From Acetobacter sp. DsW_063 (GTDB lineage: Bacteria; Pseudomonadota; Alphaproteobacteria; Acetobacterales; Acetobacteraceae), in the NCBI RefSeq assembly GCF_002153745.1, contig NZ_JOPL01000006.1, forward strand, positions 1 to 56,971: a stretch of 56,971 nucleotides of DNA. The letters are read 5' to 3'. Made by a program: the position numbers and the translations under genes. Positions 36,661 to 44,637 of this stretch are shown piece after piece. Below the pieces are notes generated by a model, which was given only the letters and a program-made list of their open reading frames with translations, did not search any database and had not been told where the DNA came from. The stretch's first letter is position 1; each line of letters opens with the position of its first letter.

Positions 36661-36691
36661 GGACCCGCTCGCCGTAGAGCGTGGCGGGTCC
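36661..36691. terminator. Interrupted hairpin just after rplS
   Basis: GGACCCGC and GCGGGTCC pair at the base and GCTC/GAGC pair inside (loop GCCGTA), 20-50 bases downstream of the rplS stop. It has no T-run but is the strongest secondary structure at the end of the rpsP-rplS operon. Confidence 0.5.
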
Positions 36692-36710
36692 GGTCGCCGG
36701 GCGGAGGCGA

Positions 36711-37100
36711 TTACTTGCCGGCGGTCGCCGTCGGAGCGACTTCGCGAGCGCGCTCGGCGATACGCGCCGACTTGCCGCTGCGGCCACGCAGATAATACAG
36801 CTTCGCGCGACGGACCTTGCCGCGACGGACGACGGTGATGTCGGCCAGCGTGGGTCCGTAGAGCGGGAAGACGCGCTCGACGCCCTCGCCGTTCGAGATC
36901 TTGCGAACGGTGAAGTTGCTGTTGAGGCCCTTGTTGGAGCGGGCGATCACAACGCCTTCGTAAGCCTGAACGCGCTCGCGCTCACCTTCCTTGACGCGGA
37001 CCGACACGCGAACCGTGTCGCCAGCCTGGAACTCGGGGACCGCACGGAGGGCGCTCAGGCGAGCGATTTCGTCGGCCTCGTACTGCTGGATGATGTTCAT
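36711..37100 (-). CDS. rplS: 50S ribosomal protein L19
   Basis: L19 sits at the 30S-50S interface. The 129-residue protein has the family run [33 protein letters not shown] and [37 protein letters not shown]. Its ATG overlaps the trmD stop by 4 bases (ATGA), as in a tightly coupled rpsP-rimM-trmD-rplS operon. Its C-terminus is about 10-15 residues longer than the E. coli protein. Confidence 0.97.
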   Translation of the reverse strand: MNIIQQYEADEIARLSALRAVPEFQAGDTVRVSVRVKEGERERVQAYEGVVIARSNKGLNSNFTVRKISNGEGVERVFPLYGPTLADITVVRRGKVRRAKLYYLRGRSGKSARIAERAREVAPTATAGK

Positions 37101-37927
37101 ATCGGGAATCCTTCCTGAACCGATGATGTCGATACATGTGACGGAGCGCCGGTATGCGGCCCGCCGTGGTGTCTGGTGCCGCAATCGGCGCCGGTGCGCG
37201 GCGTCGCTGCGGGTGTTTCTCTGCCGGTCGCGGATGAATCCGCGGATCGGGCCGCCCACAGATCGGGCCGCCGCTCGCGCGTGACCCTCTCGGATTGCTC
37301 CCGCCGCCATTTTGCGATGGCGGCGTGGTTGCCGGACAGCAGGACATCCGGCGCCGCGCGACCGTTCCACTCGGCCGGGCGGGTGTAATGCGGGTATTCA
37401 AGCAGGCCGTCGGAGAAACTCTCCTCCACGCCGCTGTCCGCCGAGCCCATGACGCCCGGCAGCAACCGGACGCAGGCGTCGAGCAGCACGAGCGCCGCAG
37501 TTTCGCCACCCGAAAGGACGTAGTCGCCGATCGAGACCTCTTCGATCTCGTGCGCTTCGAGCACGCGTTCGTCGACGCCTTCATAGCGACCGCACAGGAC
37601 GGTGACGCCCGGCCCGGCGGCGTAGCGGCGAACGTCCGCCTGCGACAGCGGCCGACCGCGCGGCGTCATGTAGACGCAGGGCGCGCCATCGGCCCGCTTC
37701 GCGTCGTTGAGCGCCGCGTCGATGACGTCGGGACGCATCACCATGCCCGCACCGCCGCCGAACGGCGTGTCGTCCACGGCGTTGTGACGGCCCAGCCCGT
37801 AAGGGCGCAGGTCGCGCGTCTCGCACCGCCACAGGTCCTGCTCCAGTCCGCGACCGGCCAGAGACTGGCCGAGTGGACCCGGAAACATTTCCGGGAACAG
37901 GGTGACGACGGTCGCGGTCCAGCTCAC
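37097..37927 (-). CDS. trmD: tRNA (guanine-37-N1)-methyltransferase
   Basis: TrmD methylates G37 of tRNAs reading CNN codons, using SAM in a trefoil knot. The 276-residue protein has [51 protein letters not shown] and the knot [30 protein letters not shown], with [17 protein letters not shown]. The start is GTG 37927, overlapping the rimM TGA (GTGA). A low-complexity tail from about residue 230 ([16 protein letters not shown]...) goes beyond the usual ~240-255 length. Confidence 0.96.
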   Translation of the reverse strand: MSWTATVVTLFPEMFPGPLGQSLAGRGLEQDLWRCETRDLRPYGLGRHNAVDDTPFGGGAGMVMRPDVIDAALNDAKRADGAPCVYMTPRGRPLSQADVRRYAAGPGVTVLCGRYEGVDERVLEAHEIEEVSIGDYVLSGGETAALVLLDACVRLLPGVMGSADSGVEESFSDGLLEYPHYTRPAEWNGRAAPDVLLSGNHAAIAKWRREQSERVTRERRPDLWAARSADSSATGRETPAATPRTGADCGTRHHGGPHTGAPSHVSTSSVQEGFPI

Positions 37928-38475
37928 GCTGCGCCTCCCGTCGCCCTGGCGGCTTCACGGTCACGCTTCGGCGCGTGTTCCTCTTCCCCCACGACCTCGT
38001 TCGGGCGGGAGACGGTCACGCGCCGCGACGCGAGATCGACTTCCGGCACGCAGGCCAGGGTGAAGGGGATGACCGAGCCGGAATCCAGTTCCAGGCTCGC
38101 GCCCGCGCCGTAGTCATGCACCGTGACGATGCGGCCGATGACGGCGCCGTTTTCGACGGCCTCCATTCCGATAAGATCGGAATGGTAGAACTCGTCCGGC
38201 TCCGGCTCCGGCAGGGTGTCGCGCGTCACGAAGAGCTTGCGGTTCACAAGCGCCTGCGCCGCTTCACGGCTGTCGACCGGCTTGCCGTCGGCGTCACGCA
38301 GCAGCGCGATTCCGTCGGCCCGCCATGTCAGCGTCCAGGCGCCGCCACGATCGTCGGTCAGCGTTCCGTACGAAGCGAGGGAGTCCGCGGCGGCGGCGAA
38401 GCTGTGCACATGCACAAGCCCCCGCACGCCGTGCGGACGTCCAATCACCCCGATCTGGATGCGATCCTGCGTCAT
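37924..38475 (-). CDS. rimM: Ribosome maturation factor RimM
   Basis: RimM assists assembly of the 30S head around S19. The 183-residue protein has the N-terminal barrel start [20 protein letters not shown] and the C-terminal PRC-like [34 protein letters not shown]. The final 20 residues are Ala/Arg-rich. It lies between rpsP and trmD, the standard order, overlapping trmD by 4 bases. Confidence 0.95.
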   Translation of the reverse strand: MTQDRIQIGVIGRPHGVRGLVHVHSFAAAADSLASYGTLTDDRGGAWTLTWRADGIALLRDADGKPVDSREAAQALVNRKLFVTRDTLPEPEPDEFYHSDLIGMEAVENGAVIGRIVTVHDYGAGASLELDSGSVIPFTLACVPEVDLASRRVTVSRPNEVVGEEEHAPKRDREAARATGGAA

Positions 38476-38507
38476 GGAAAGGCGGCGCCCTGCGTTCCGT
38501 CAGAAGC

Positions 38508-38852
38508 TCAGGCTGCGGCCGCTTTGGCGGCGGCGGCGGCGCGCTCCTGCGCCTTCTTCTTCGGGGCGGACTGCTTCGGCTGCTCGTTCCACACGGGCTT
38601 CGCCATCAGGCCGGCGTTGCCGAGGAAGCGCGCGACGCGGTCGGTCGGCTGGGCGCCCTGCGACAGCCAGTGCGTGATGCGCTCGCTGGTCAGACGGATG
38701 CGCTCGGCGTGATCGCTCGGCAGCATCGGGTTGTAGGCGCCGACCTTCTCGATAAAACGGCCATCGCGGGGGGAGCGGCTGTCGGCCACAACGATGTGGT
38801 AGTAGGGACGCTTCTTCGCGCCAGCGCGGGAAAGGCGAATCTTGAGGCTCAT
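38508..38852 (-). CDS. rpsP: 30S ribosomal protein S16
   Basis: The 114-residue S16 begins [24 protein letters not shown] and has [10 protein letters not shown] and [20 protein letters not shown]. The last 25 residues form a Lys/Ala-rich tail ([19 protein letters not shown]), longer than the ~80-residue E. coli S16. It lies 50 bases downstream of ffh and is the first ribosomal gene of the operon. Confidence 0.97.
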   Translation of the reverse strand: MSLKIRLSRAGAKKRPYYHIVVADSRSPRDGRFIEKVGAYNPMLPSDHAERIRLTSERITHWLSQGAQPTDRVARFLGNAGLMAKPVWNEQPKQSAPKKKAQERAAAAAKAAAA

Positions 38853-38901
38853 TCAGACAACTCCAGAGAATGAAAAACCGTGAAACGAACGGGGGCGGGG
38901 C

Positions 38902-40296
38902 TTAGCCGAACGGCCTGCCGCCGGGACCGCCGGGGCGGCCCGCTCCCCCGGGCATGAGTGCGGACAGGCCCTGGCGCATGAGACCTTTCATGCCGAGCTT
39001 GTTGATCCGCTTCATCATTGTGGACATGTCGTCGAACTGCTTGAGCAGTTTGTTGACGTCCTGAACCGTCGTCCCTGACCCTGCGGCGATGCGCTTCTTG
39101 CGCGACGCCTTGATGATGTCCGGCGTCTTGCGCTCGGCTTTGGTCATGGACGAGATGATGGCTTCGTGGCGCTTGAAGATCGTCGTATCGAGATCCTTGT
39201 CGCCGATGGCGTCCTTCAGCTTGCCCATGCCGGGCAGCATGCCGAGGATGCCGGAGATCGACCCCATCTTCTTGATCTGCTTGATCTGCGACACGTAGTC
39301 GTCGAGATCGAACTTGCCGGCCATCATTTTCTTGGCCAGCCGCTCTCCCTCTTCGTGGTCGAGCGTGTCGGCGGCCTTTTCGACGAGGCCGGCGATATCG
39401 CCGAGGCCGAGAATTCGGCCTGCGACGCGTTCCGGATGGAATTCTTCAAGGGCGTCGAGCTTTTCGCCCGAGCCGGTCAGCTTGATCGGCGCGCCGGTGA
39501 TGGCGCGCATCGACAGAGCGGCGCCGCCACGGGCGTCGCCATCCATACGGGTCATCACGACGCCGGTGACGCCGACGGCCTCGTTGAAGATCTTCGCGGT
39601 GTTGACGGCGTCCTGACCGGTCATCGCATCGACGACCAGAAGCGTCTCCACCGGGTTGGTGGCGGCGCGGATCTGCCGCACCTCCTCCATCAGGGCTTCG
39701 TCGATCGACAGACGGCCTGCGGTGTCGAGGATGACGACGTCAAAACCTTCGCGACGCCCCGTGTCCATCGCGCGTGCGGCGATTTCGAGCGGCGTCTGCC
39801 CGGCGACGATCGGCAGGGACGTTACACCCGCGCGCTCGGCCAGCTGCTGGAGCTGGAGCTGGGCGGCAGGACGTTGCGTATCGAGAGAGGCGAGCAGCAC
39901 CTTCTTCTTCTCGCGGGTCGCGAGGCGAAGAGCGATCTTGCCGGAAGTGGTGGTCTTGCCGGAACCCTGCAGGCCGACCATCAGGATCGGCGCGGGCGGC
40001 ACGGCGTTGAGGTTCAGCGGAACCGCGCCTGCGCCGCCGAGCGCGTCGATCAGCGCGTCATTGACGATCTTGGCGACGGCCTGACCGGGGGAGATGCTGT
40101 CCAGCACCTCATGTCCGACCGCGCCTTCACGGACCTTGTTGACGAAGTCCTTGACGACAGGCAGCGCGACGTCGGCGTCCAGCATAGCCAGACGGACTTC
40201 GCGCATCGCCTCGGCGACGTCGGCCTCCGACAGCGCGCCGCGCTTGCCGAGTCCGTCGATAACGCCTGAAAGCCTGCCTGAGAGTGACTCGAACAA
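38902..40296 (-). CDS. ffh: Signal recognition particle protein Ffh
   Basis: Ffh binds 4.5S RNA and signal sequences, targeting nascent chains to FtsY and SecYEG. The 464-residue protein has the N domain (FESLSGRLSGVIDGLGKRG), GTPase motifs GLQGSGKTTTSGKIA, DTAGRLSIDEALM, TRMDGDARGG and SGEKLDALEEFHPERVAGRILG, and a Met-rich M domain (GMLPGMGKLKD). The start is TTG 40296, since the family N-terminus begins at this codon and no ATG is suitable. The C-terminus is a Gly/Pro tail. rpsP follows 50 bases later. Confidence 0.96.
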   Translation of the reverse strand: MFESLSGRLSGVIDGLGKRGALSEADVAEAMREVRLAMLDADVALPVVKDFVNKVREGAVGHEVLDSISPGQAVAKIVNDALIDALGGAGAVPLNLNAVPPAPILMVGLQGSGKTTTSGKIALRLATREKKKVLLASLDTQRPAAQLQLQQLAERAGVTSLPIVAGQTPLEIAARAMDTGRREGFDVVILDTAGRLSIDEALMEEVRQIRAATNPVETLLVVDAMTGQDAVNTAKIFNEAVGVTGVVMTRMDGDARGGAALSMRAITGAPIKLTGSGEKLDALEEFHPERVAGRILGLGDIAGLVEKAADTLDHEEGERLAKKMMAGKFDLDDYVSQIKQIKKMGSISGILGMLPGMGKLKDAIGDKDLDTTIFKRHEAIISSMTKAERKTPDIIKASRKKRIAAGSGTTVQDVNKLLKQFDDMSTMMKRINKLGMKGLMRQGLSALMPGGAGRPGGPGGRPFG

Positions 40297-40462
40297 GAAC
40301 CGGTTACCCCAAAAGAATACGCGCCACTGCGCGAGGACTCGCGAGGTGGCGGGACTGATGTTGCGGGGGCTTTACGCGCTGCGGAGGCGCATTGTCAAAC
40401 CCGTTCTGTCGAAGGGCGTCGAAATGGCGGAGTCCAGCGTTTTTTGGCTGAGATTCGGGCGA

Positions 40463-40963
40463 TCAACCCGCCGGTGGGCATTTCGGCAGGGCGCGTCCGA
40501 GAATCTGTCCTCGAAGGGTCAGCAGGTCGGTCGATTCGATAGGGTGTTCCCGCAGGGCATGAACTTCCCCGGCGGTATAGGGGGCGACGCTGGAAGGCGT
40601 GCTTTTGCCGCCCAGACGAAAGACGACGAAATTCATCACGTCGGCCAGCAACGCGTCGTCGCGAATCAGCGACATCGACACGCCGGGCACACGTACCAGA
40701 TAGGCCCGTCCTTCCGGTGTGCACGTGAACACACCCACAGTATCACGTAACGACGGCACGAAGCTCGGGCGCGACTTGCCCTCGATTCCATGGCAGCCGC
40801 CGCAGTGGGTGAGATAGGCGGTTTGCGTGCGGTCGAGCGCGTGCGCGGCACGAAAAACGGGTCCGCCCGCGAGCGTGACCGCAATGGCGAGACCCGACAG
40901 CGCTTTACGGAGCCGCCGACACGGCTTCGTAAGGCAATATGCGTTATTTTTTGATGGTCTCAT
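40463..40963 (-). CDS. Second monoheme c-type cytochrome of the amine dehydrogenase cluster
   Basis: A 166-residue exported protein with a hydrophobic leader (LSGLAIAVTLAGGPVFRAAHA) and one heme site, CGGCH (Cys54-His58). A Met-containing region (VPGVSMSL) could supply the axial ligand. It lies 60 bases after the first cytochrome gene and is the last gene of the mau-type operon, so it may pass electrons from the dehydrogenase to the oxidase. It is too small and has only one heme site, so it is not MauG. Confidence 0.8.
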   Translation of the reverse strand: MRPSKNNAYCLTKPCRRLRKALSGLAIAVTLAGGPVFRAAHALDRTQTAYLTHCGGCHGIEGKSRPSFVPSLRDTVGVFTCTPEGRAYLVRVPGVSMSLIRDDALLADVMNFVVFRLGGKSTPSSVAPYTAGEVHALREHPIESTDLLTLRGQILGRALPKCPPAG

Positions 40964-41023
40964 GGCGTCTGTTAGCGCACTCGGCGGAACGTTGCCGGGC
41001 GCGCCACTTCTGGCGCGCGAGTC

Positions 41024-41494
41024 TCAGGGGAGAGGATGCTTGGCGTCCAGAGCCTTGCGCTCGTCGACCAGAGCCGGAGCGGCGACTGGCGTGGCGCGCG
41101 CGGCCTTGATTTCGGCAGCCGTAAAGGTCGGAGTCGCGCCAGAGCCGCCGAGGGAGGCCACATAGTTCAGAATGGCGGCGAGGTCGTCGTCAGACTGGCT
41201 GGCGAAGGTGGGCATGTAACCGGCGTAGCTTGCGCCACCAGCTGTGATGGAGCCGGTCAGCCCGTTGAGGACGACGTGCTCAACGTAAGTCTTGCCTTCG
41301 GGTGAGCCGGCGATCTTGCCAATACGGCCCTTCAGTGTGGGGAATTGGCCCGGAACGCCCATTCCGTCGGCCTGATGGCAGATGCCGCAGTTCGCGCCGT
41401 ACAGAGCCGCGCCGTCAGCGGCGCGAGCCGCTTGCGCCTGAAAGGCCGCGGCGGCGGCGAGGGCGGAGCAGAGAACGAGAGTCTTGAACTTCAT
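41024..41494 (-). CDS. Class I monoheme cytochrome c of the amine dehydrogenase cluster
   Basis: A 156-residue periplasmic cytochrome with a Sec signal (residues 1-26, AARA-AD), a single CGICH heme site (Cys36-His40) and a likely axial Met in YAGYMPTF, followed by the DDDLAAILNYVASLGG helix. Its ATG overlaps the mauA stop by 4 bases, so it is translationally coupled to the dehydrogenase small subunit and is its likely electron acceptor. The spare C-terminal tail (about residues 115-156) is Ala/Lys-rich. Confidence 0.88.
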   Translation of the reverse strand: MKFKTLVLCSALAAAAAFQAQAARAADGAALYGANCGICHQADGMGVPGQFPTLKGRIGKIAGSPEGKTYVEHVVLNGLTGSITAGGASYAGYMPTFASQSDDDLAAILNYVASLGGSGATPTFTAAEIKAARATPVAAPALVDERKALDAKHPLP

Positions 41495-42084
41495 GAAGCG
41501 CTTCCAACAATTGCGGCAGTAGAACAGTTATAGACGAGTGACGTCGTTCCGAAACACCAGATGATGTCGTTATTCGCCTGCGGCCTGTAACTCGGTTGAT
41601 CGCCGTCGGTGTTGAGGCAACTGACCTGATTGCAGGCGTCCTGACCGCAGCAATCGCGGTAGGCGACGATATAGGAACGGCGATCGTGGGGGTTGAAACA
41701 CGTCCCGATCCACGACGTAGGCGAGGGGGCCGTGCCGGGCGGGCAGGTATGCACGCCGCCGCCGCAGGTTGAGCACAGGTTCCCGTCGATCGCGCAATAG
41801 CGCCAGTAGTCGCACTTCGTGTCGTCGGAGACCTGCGCCTGTGCTGCGAATGGCGTCCTGGCGCCCTCGTTCGTCGTTTTTTTGGCGGCTGTCGGCTGGG
41901 CCGACGGACCGTGCGCCCGCGCGGCGGGCAGCAGCGGCAGAGCGGGCGCCGCGACGATTCCGGCGCCGATCCGGGCGATCACGCCGCGACGGGACGCGCG
42001 ACCGGCGAGTGCGCGGAGCGCTTTTTCGGCCAGCCTGTCCATGAGCGGCGCGTCGGCGGCGGCTGGGCGTCGATCAGACCGCAT
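41491..42084 (-). CDS. mauA: TTQ amine dehydrogenase light chain
   Basis: The small catalytic subunit of methylamine/aralkylamine dehydrogenase, in which two Trp become tryptophan tryptophylquinone. The mature domain (from about residue 88) matches MauA almost motif for motif: CDYWRYCAIDGNLC, SWIGTCFNP (Trp125, first TTQ residue), AYRDCCG (Asp144) and NDIIWCFG (Trp176, second). The many Cys form the family disulfides. A Tat-type leader precedes (ASRRGVIARIGAGIVAAP). ATG 42084 lies inside the mauD end (11-base overlap); an internal ATG at 42042 is possible. Whether the substrate is methylamine or an aromatic amine cannot be read here. Confidence 0.93.
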   Translation of the reverse strand: MRSDRRPAAADAPLMDRLAEKALRALAGRASRRGVIARIGAGIVAAPALPLLPAARAHGPSAQPTAAKKTTNEGARTPFAAQAQVSDDTKCDYWRYCAIDGNLCSTCGGGVHTCPPGTAPSPTSWIGTCFNPHDRRSYIVAYRDCCGQDACNQVSCLNTDGDQPSYRPQANNDIIWCFGTTSLVYNCSTAAIVGSAS

Positions 42085-42682
42085 TCAGAAGTTCCTTCTC
42101 GCTCCCGTTGACGGCGGCGCTGCTTTCTCCGCCGCGCACGGCGGCGATCATCGCTTCGATCTGCCCCCGCGTATTGACGATTTCGCGCGCGCGCAGCACG
42201 CCGCGCTCGTCCAGCAAAACGAGCGTCGGAAGGCGCGCGACCTGCAGCACCAGAGCGAGTTCAGGCCCGGTGACGAATGGCACGCCGCCCAGATCAAGCC
42301 GCTCGCGCATGGACTGCAGCTCCGGTAGCGCGCCGTCGCCCACCAGCACGAGTTCGAGGTCGGGTGACGACGCCGCGACGTCATTCGCGGCCGGGATCAC
42401 GCGTTTGCAGATCGGGCAGTCCGGGGCGACGAACAGGACCATGCGTACGGCGTCCGCGTTCAGGGGCTCGCCCATCGGAAAGGCGGTTCCCGCCAGAGTG
42501 GTCATGCTGATCCGGGGGATGGCCTGCCCCACGGAGAGCGCCGGTGCGGCGGTCTGCGCGCCGATGGGGGCGAGGCGTTCGTGCAGCACTCCGATCTGGC
42601 GCGCCATGGCGAAAACGATGACCGCGAGGACGACCACCGCGACCATGAGCAGCGTCTCGGAAATTACGAGTGCGGTCATCAT
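42074..42682 (-). CDS. mauD: MauD thioredoxin-like maturation protein
   Basis: MauD is a membrane-anchored thioredoxin-fold protein needed for disulfide formation or stability of MauA. The 202-residue protein has an N-terminal helix (residues 4-27, LVISETLLMVAVVVLAVIVF), then the CPIC redox site (VAPDCPICKRVIPA), and the later cis-Pro region VARLPTLVLLDERG. ATG 42682 overlaps the mauE stop (ATGA). It fits the E-D-A order of mau and aau clusters. Confidence 0.9.
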   Translation of the reverse strand: MMTALVISETLLMVAVVVLAVIVFAMARQIGVLHERLAPIGAQTAAPALSVGQAIPRISMTTLAGTAFPMGEPLNADAVRMVLFVAPDCPICKRVIPAANDVAASSPDLELVLVGDGALPELQSMRERLDLGGVPFVTGPELALVLQVARLPTLVLLDERGVLRAREIVNTRGQIEAMIAAVRGGESSAAVNGSEKELLNAV

Positions 42683-43236
42683 GGCGTCTGTTCCTGACGT
42701 GGCGCGGGAAGGAGCGTCAGGCGGCTGGCTGCGATGGCCAGAGCCAGCAGGCAGGCGCCGGTTATGGTGCCCTGCGCGCGCAGGGCGAGCGAGTCGGAGG
42801 CGCCTGCTGCGGCGACAAAGAGGGCGACGAAGGCCAGAGCCACGCTGCGCGCGACGCTGCGCCACGAAAGCGTTTCGCCACCGGAACCGGGCAGGCAGCC
42901 GCAGGAGATGGAAGTCCGTCCACGGAGGACGTTGATCGCCATTGCTGCCGAGAAGACCAGCAACAGCGCCGCGCTCGCCAGACCGCACGCCGTCGGGGCG
43001 ACGCCGGACAACAGCCCCGCTCCGAGAAGCGTCTCGGTTCCGATGAGAAGCCACAGAACGGGCGTCAGCAGCGCATCCGGCAGCAGGCGGTAGGCTGCGA
43101 GTTGTCCAAGGAAGCTGTCGCGGTCGCGCATTTTGGAGACACTGGCGGCGAGAAACAGCGCCCCGACGGTGCCGCCCGCCACGCCGCCTGCGACGTTAAG
43201 GGTGACAGTGGCGACGTCGGGAGTAACGCCGTTCAT
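42679..43236 (-). CDS. mauE: MauE-family membrane protein
   Basis: A 185-residue integral membrane protein with about four or five helices, including an ISCGC motif (INVLRGRTSISCGCLPG) in a loop. MauE proteins are required for MauA disulfide maturation with MauD. The run LFLAASVSKMRDRDSFLGQLAAYRLLP is the usual MauE/DoxX-like start. It overlaps mauB by 4 bases and mauD by 4 bases. Confidence 0.9.
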   Translation of the reverse strand: MNGVTPDVATVTLNVAGGVAGGTVGALFLAASVSKMRDRDSFLGQLAAYRLLPDALLTPVLWLLIGTETLLGAGLLSGVAPTACGLASAALLLVFSAAMAINVLRGRTSISCGCLPGSGGETLSWRSVARSVALAFVALFVAAAGASDSLALRAQGTITGACLLALAIAASRLTLLPAPRQEQTP

Positions 43237-44474
43237 TGGCCCGGCGCCAGAGTGAAGACCAGCGATGTGCCCAACCGGTCCATCTTACGGCGCAACTTGC
43301 CCGTTGCGGCGTCGAGGATGAAGAAGTCGCCGGTGTCGTTCGTGGTGAACAGCAGCGGCGAGGCGTCCTGCGTGACGCCGATCATCGCGCTTGGGGCGGG
43401 CAGAGAAATACGGCGAACGAGCTTGCGAGCGGCGACGTCGATCTCCCAGACCTCGGTTCCCGGTTCCTTATGCGTCCAGAACGTTCCCTTGTGCATCAGC
43501 ACATAGAGACGGCCCGTCGCCTTGTGATACGCGGCGAGTTGCCAGCCTCCCGGCCGCCACGTCGTCTCGAACGGCGCCGAAGCGTCGGAGGCGCGCTTCA
43601 TGCCAGCGGCCTCCTGAATCGAGAATGGCGTCCCGATGGTGGAGTTCGCGCCGAGTTTGGCGGGGTAGACTAGGCCGGAATAGGCGATGAACAGGGCGCT
43701 GCCGTCCGTGGCGACGCTTGGGCTGTTTTCGAATACCGGGTCCCGGTCGGGAGCGAAGAAGGATGGCGTGTGCGTGACCTTTGGCGCGCCGCCTGCCGAG
43801 AGGCTGACATTCGACAGGCCGCCATCTGCGCACAGAGAGGAGAAGCCCGCCGGGCCCCAAGGGTAGATCAGTGCGCAACCCGGTATGTCGACATTGGTCT
43901 CGATCATGTGCGTGGCCGTGGAGACGACGTGGACGGCGTTGCTGGGGATCATGTCATAGACGTAGATGCGCCCGCCGTCGGCGCTGATCGCCAGATCGTT
44001 CGCCTTCGGCGTCACGAGCGCACGACCGGGAAGGACCTCGTCGTTGGATATGGTCAGCGTCGAGGGATCATAGGTGGCGAGCAGATCGGCGCGGTCGCCG
44101 CGATTGCCGCGCGACCAGACGGTCTCGGCCACGGAGAAGAAGCGGCCGTCCGGCGCCTGCACCATGTTGCCGTTATAGGCGGCCTGCACCATGCCGAGCA
44201 ACTTGCCCGCATCTGTGTCGACGACATAGACGCGCCCGTCTTTCGCGTGCGGGTAATCCGCGTCCATAACGAGGATACGGTGCGGCCCGGCCGGGGGGAG
44301 TTTGGCGATATCGCTCTGTTCTGTCTGAAGAACCGGCTCTTCGGCGCGCGCGTGCGTTGTGGAGGACAACAATGCGGCGCCGAGGCAGGTTGCGAAAACG
44401 AGCCGCGGCGCAAGCAGGCGGAAGAATAGAGCGGACGCCGCTTTCCGGGGGACGTCCCTTCGCCTGTCACGCAT
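43233..44474 (-). CDS. mauB: TTQ amine dehydrogenase heavy chain
   Basis: The beta-propeller large subunit that pairs with MauA in the periplasm. The 413-residue form has a Sec signal peptide (up to about ATTHARA) and a MADH-heavy-chain propeller: RILVMDADYPHAKDGRVYVVD, NGNMVQAPDGRFFSVAETVWSRGNRGDRADLLATYD, RPGGWQLAAYHKATGRLYVLMHKG and the blade end PLLFTTNDTGDFFILDA. ATG 44474 has AGGAGG 12 bases before it; ATG 44501 (AAGGGA, 5 bases) is equally likely. It is the first gene of mauBEDA and is divergent from putA. Confidence 0.9.
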   Translation of the reverse strand: MRDRRRDVPRKAASALFFRLLAPRLVFATCLGAALLSSTTHARAEEPVLQTEQSDIAKLPPAGPHRILVMDADYPHAKDGRVYVVDTDAGKLLGMVQAAYNGNMVQAPDGRFFSVAETVWSRGNRGDRADLLATYDPSTLTISNDEVLPGRALVTPKANDLAISADGGRIYVYDMIPSNAVHVVSTATHMIETNVDIPGCALIYPWGPAGFSSLCADGGLSNVSLSAGGAPKVTHTPSFFAPDRDPVFENSPSVATDGSALFIAYSGLVYPAKLGANSTIGTPFSIQEAAGMKRASDASAPFETTWRPGGWQLAAYHKATGRLYVLMHKGTFWTHKEPGTEVWEIDVAARKLVRRISLPAPSAMIGVTQDASPLLFTTNDTGDFFILDAATGKLRRKMDRLGTSLVFTLAPGQ

Positions 44475-44637
44475 TGTTCGGCTGTTCCTCCTGTGAAACA
44501 TTTTTCCCTTCTGCCGTAAATCATGACGTCCAACAAGTGAGATCGGCGCGTCCTTCGAATTCCGCGCGGCGATCATTGTAAACTCCAATACGGAATGGAA
44601 TTAGTCTCTGGCCGTGTGTTCCGGAGTTTAAACTGCA

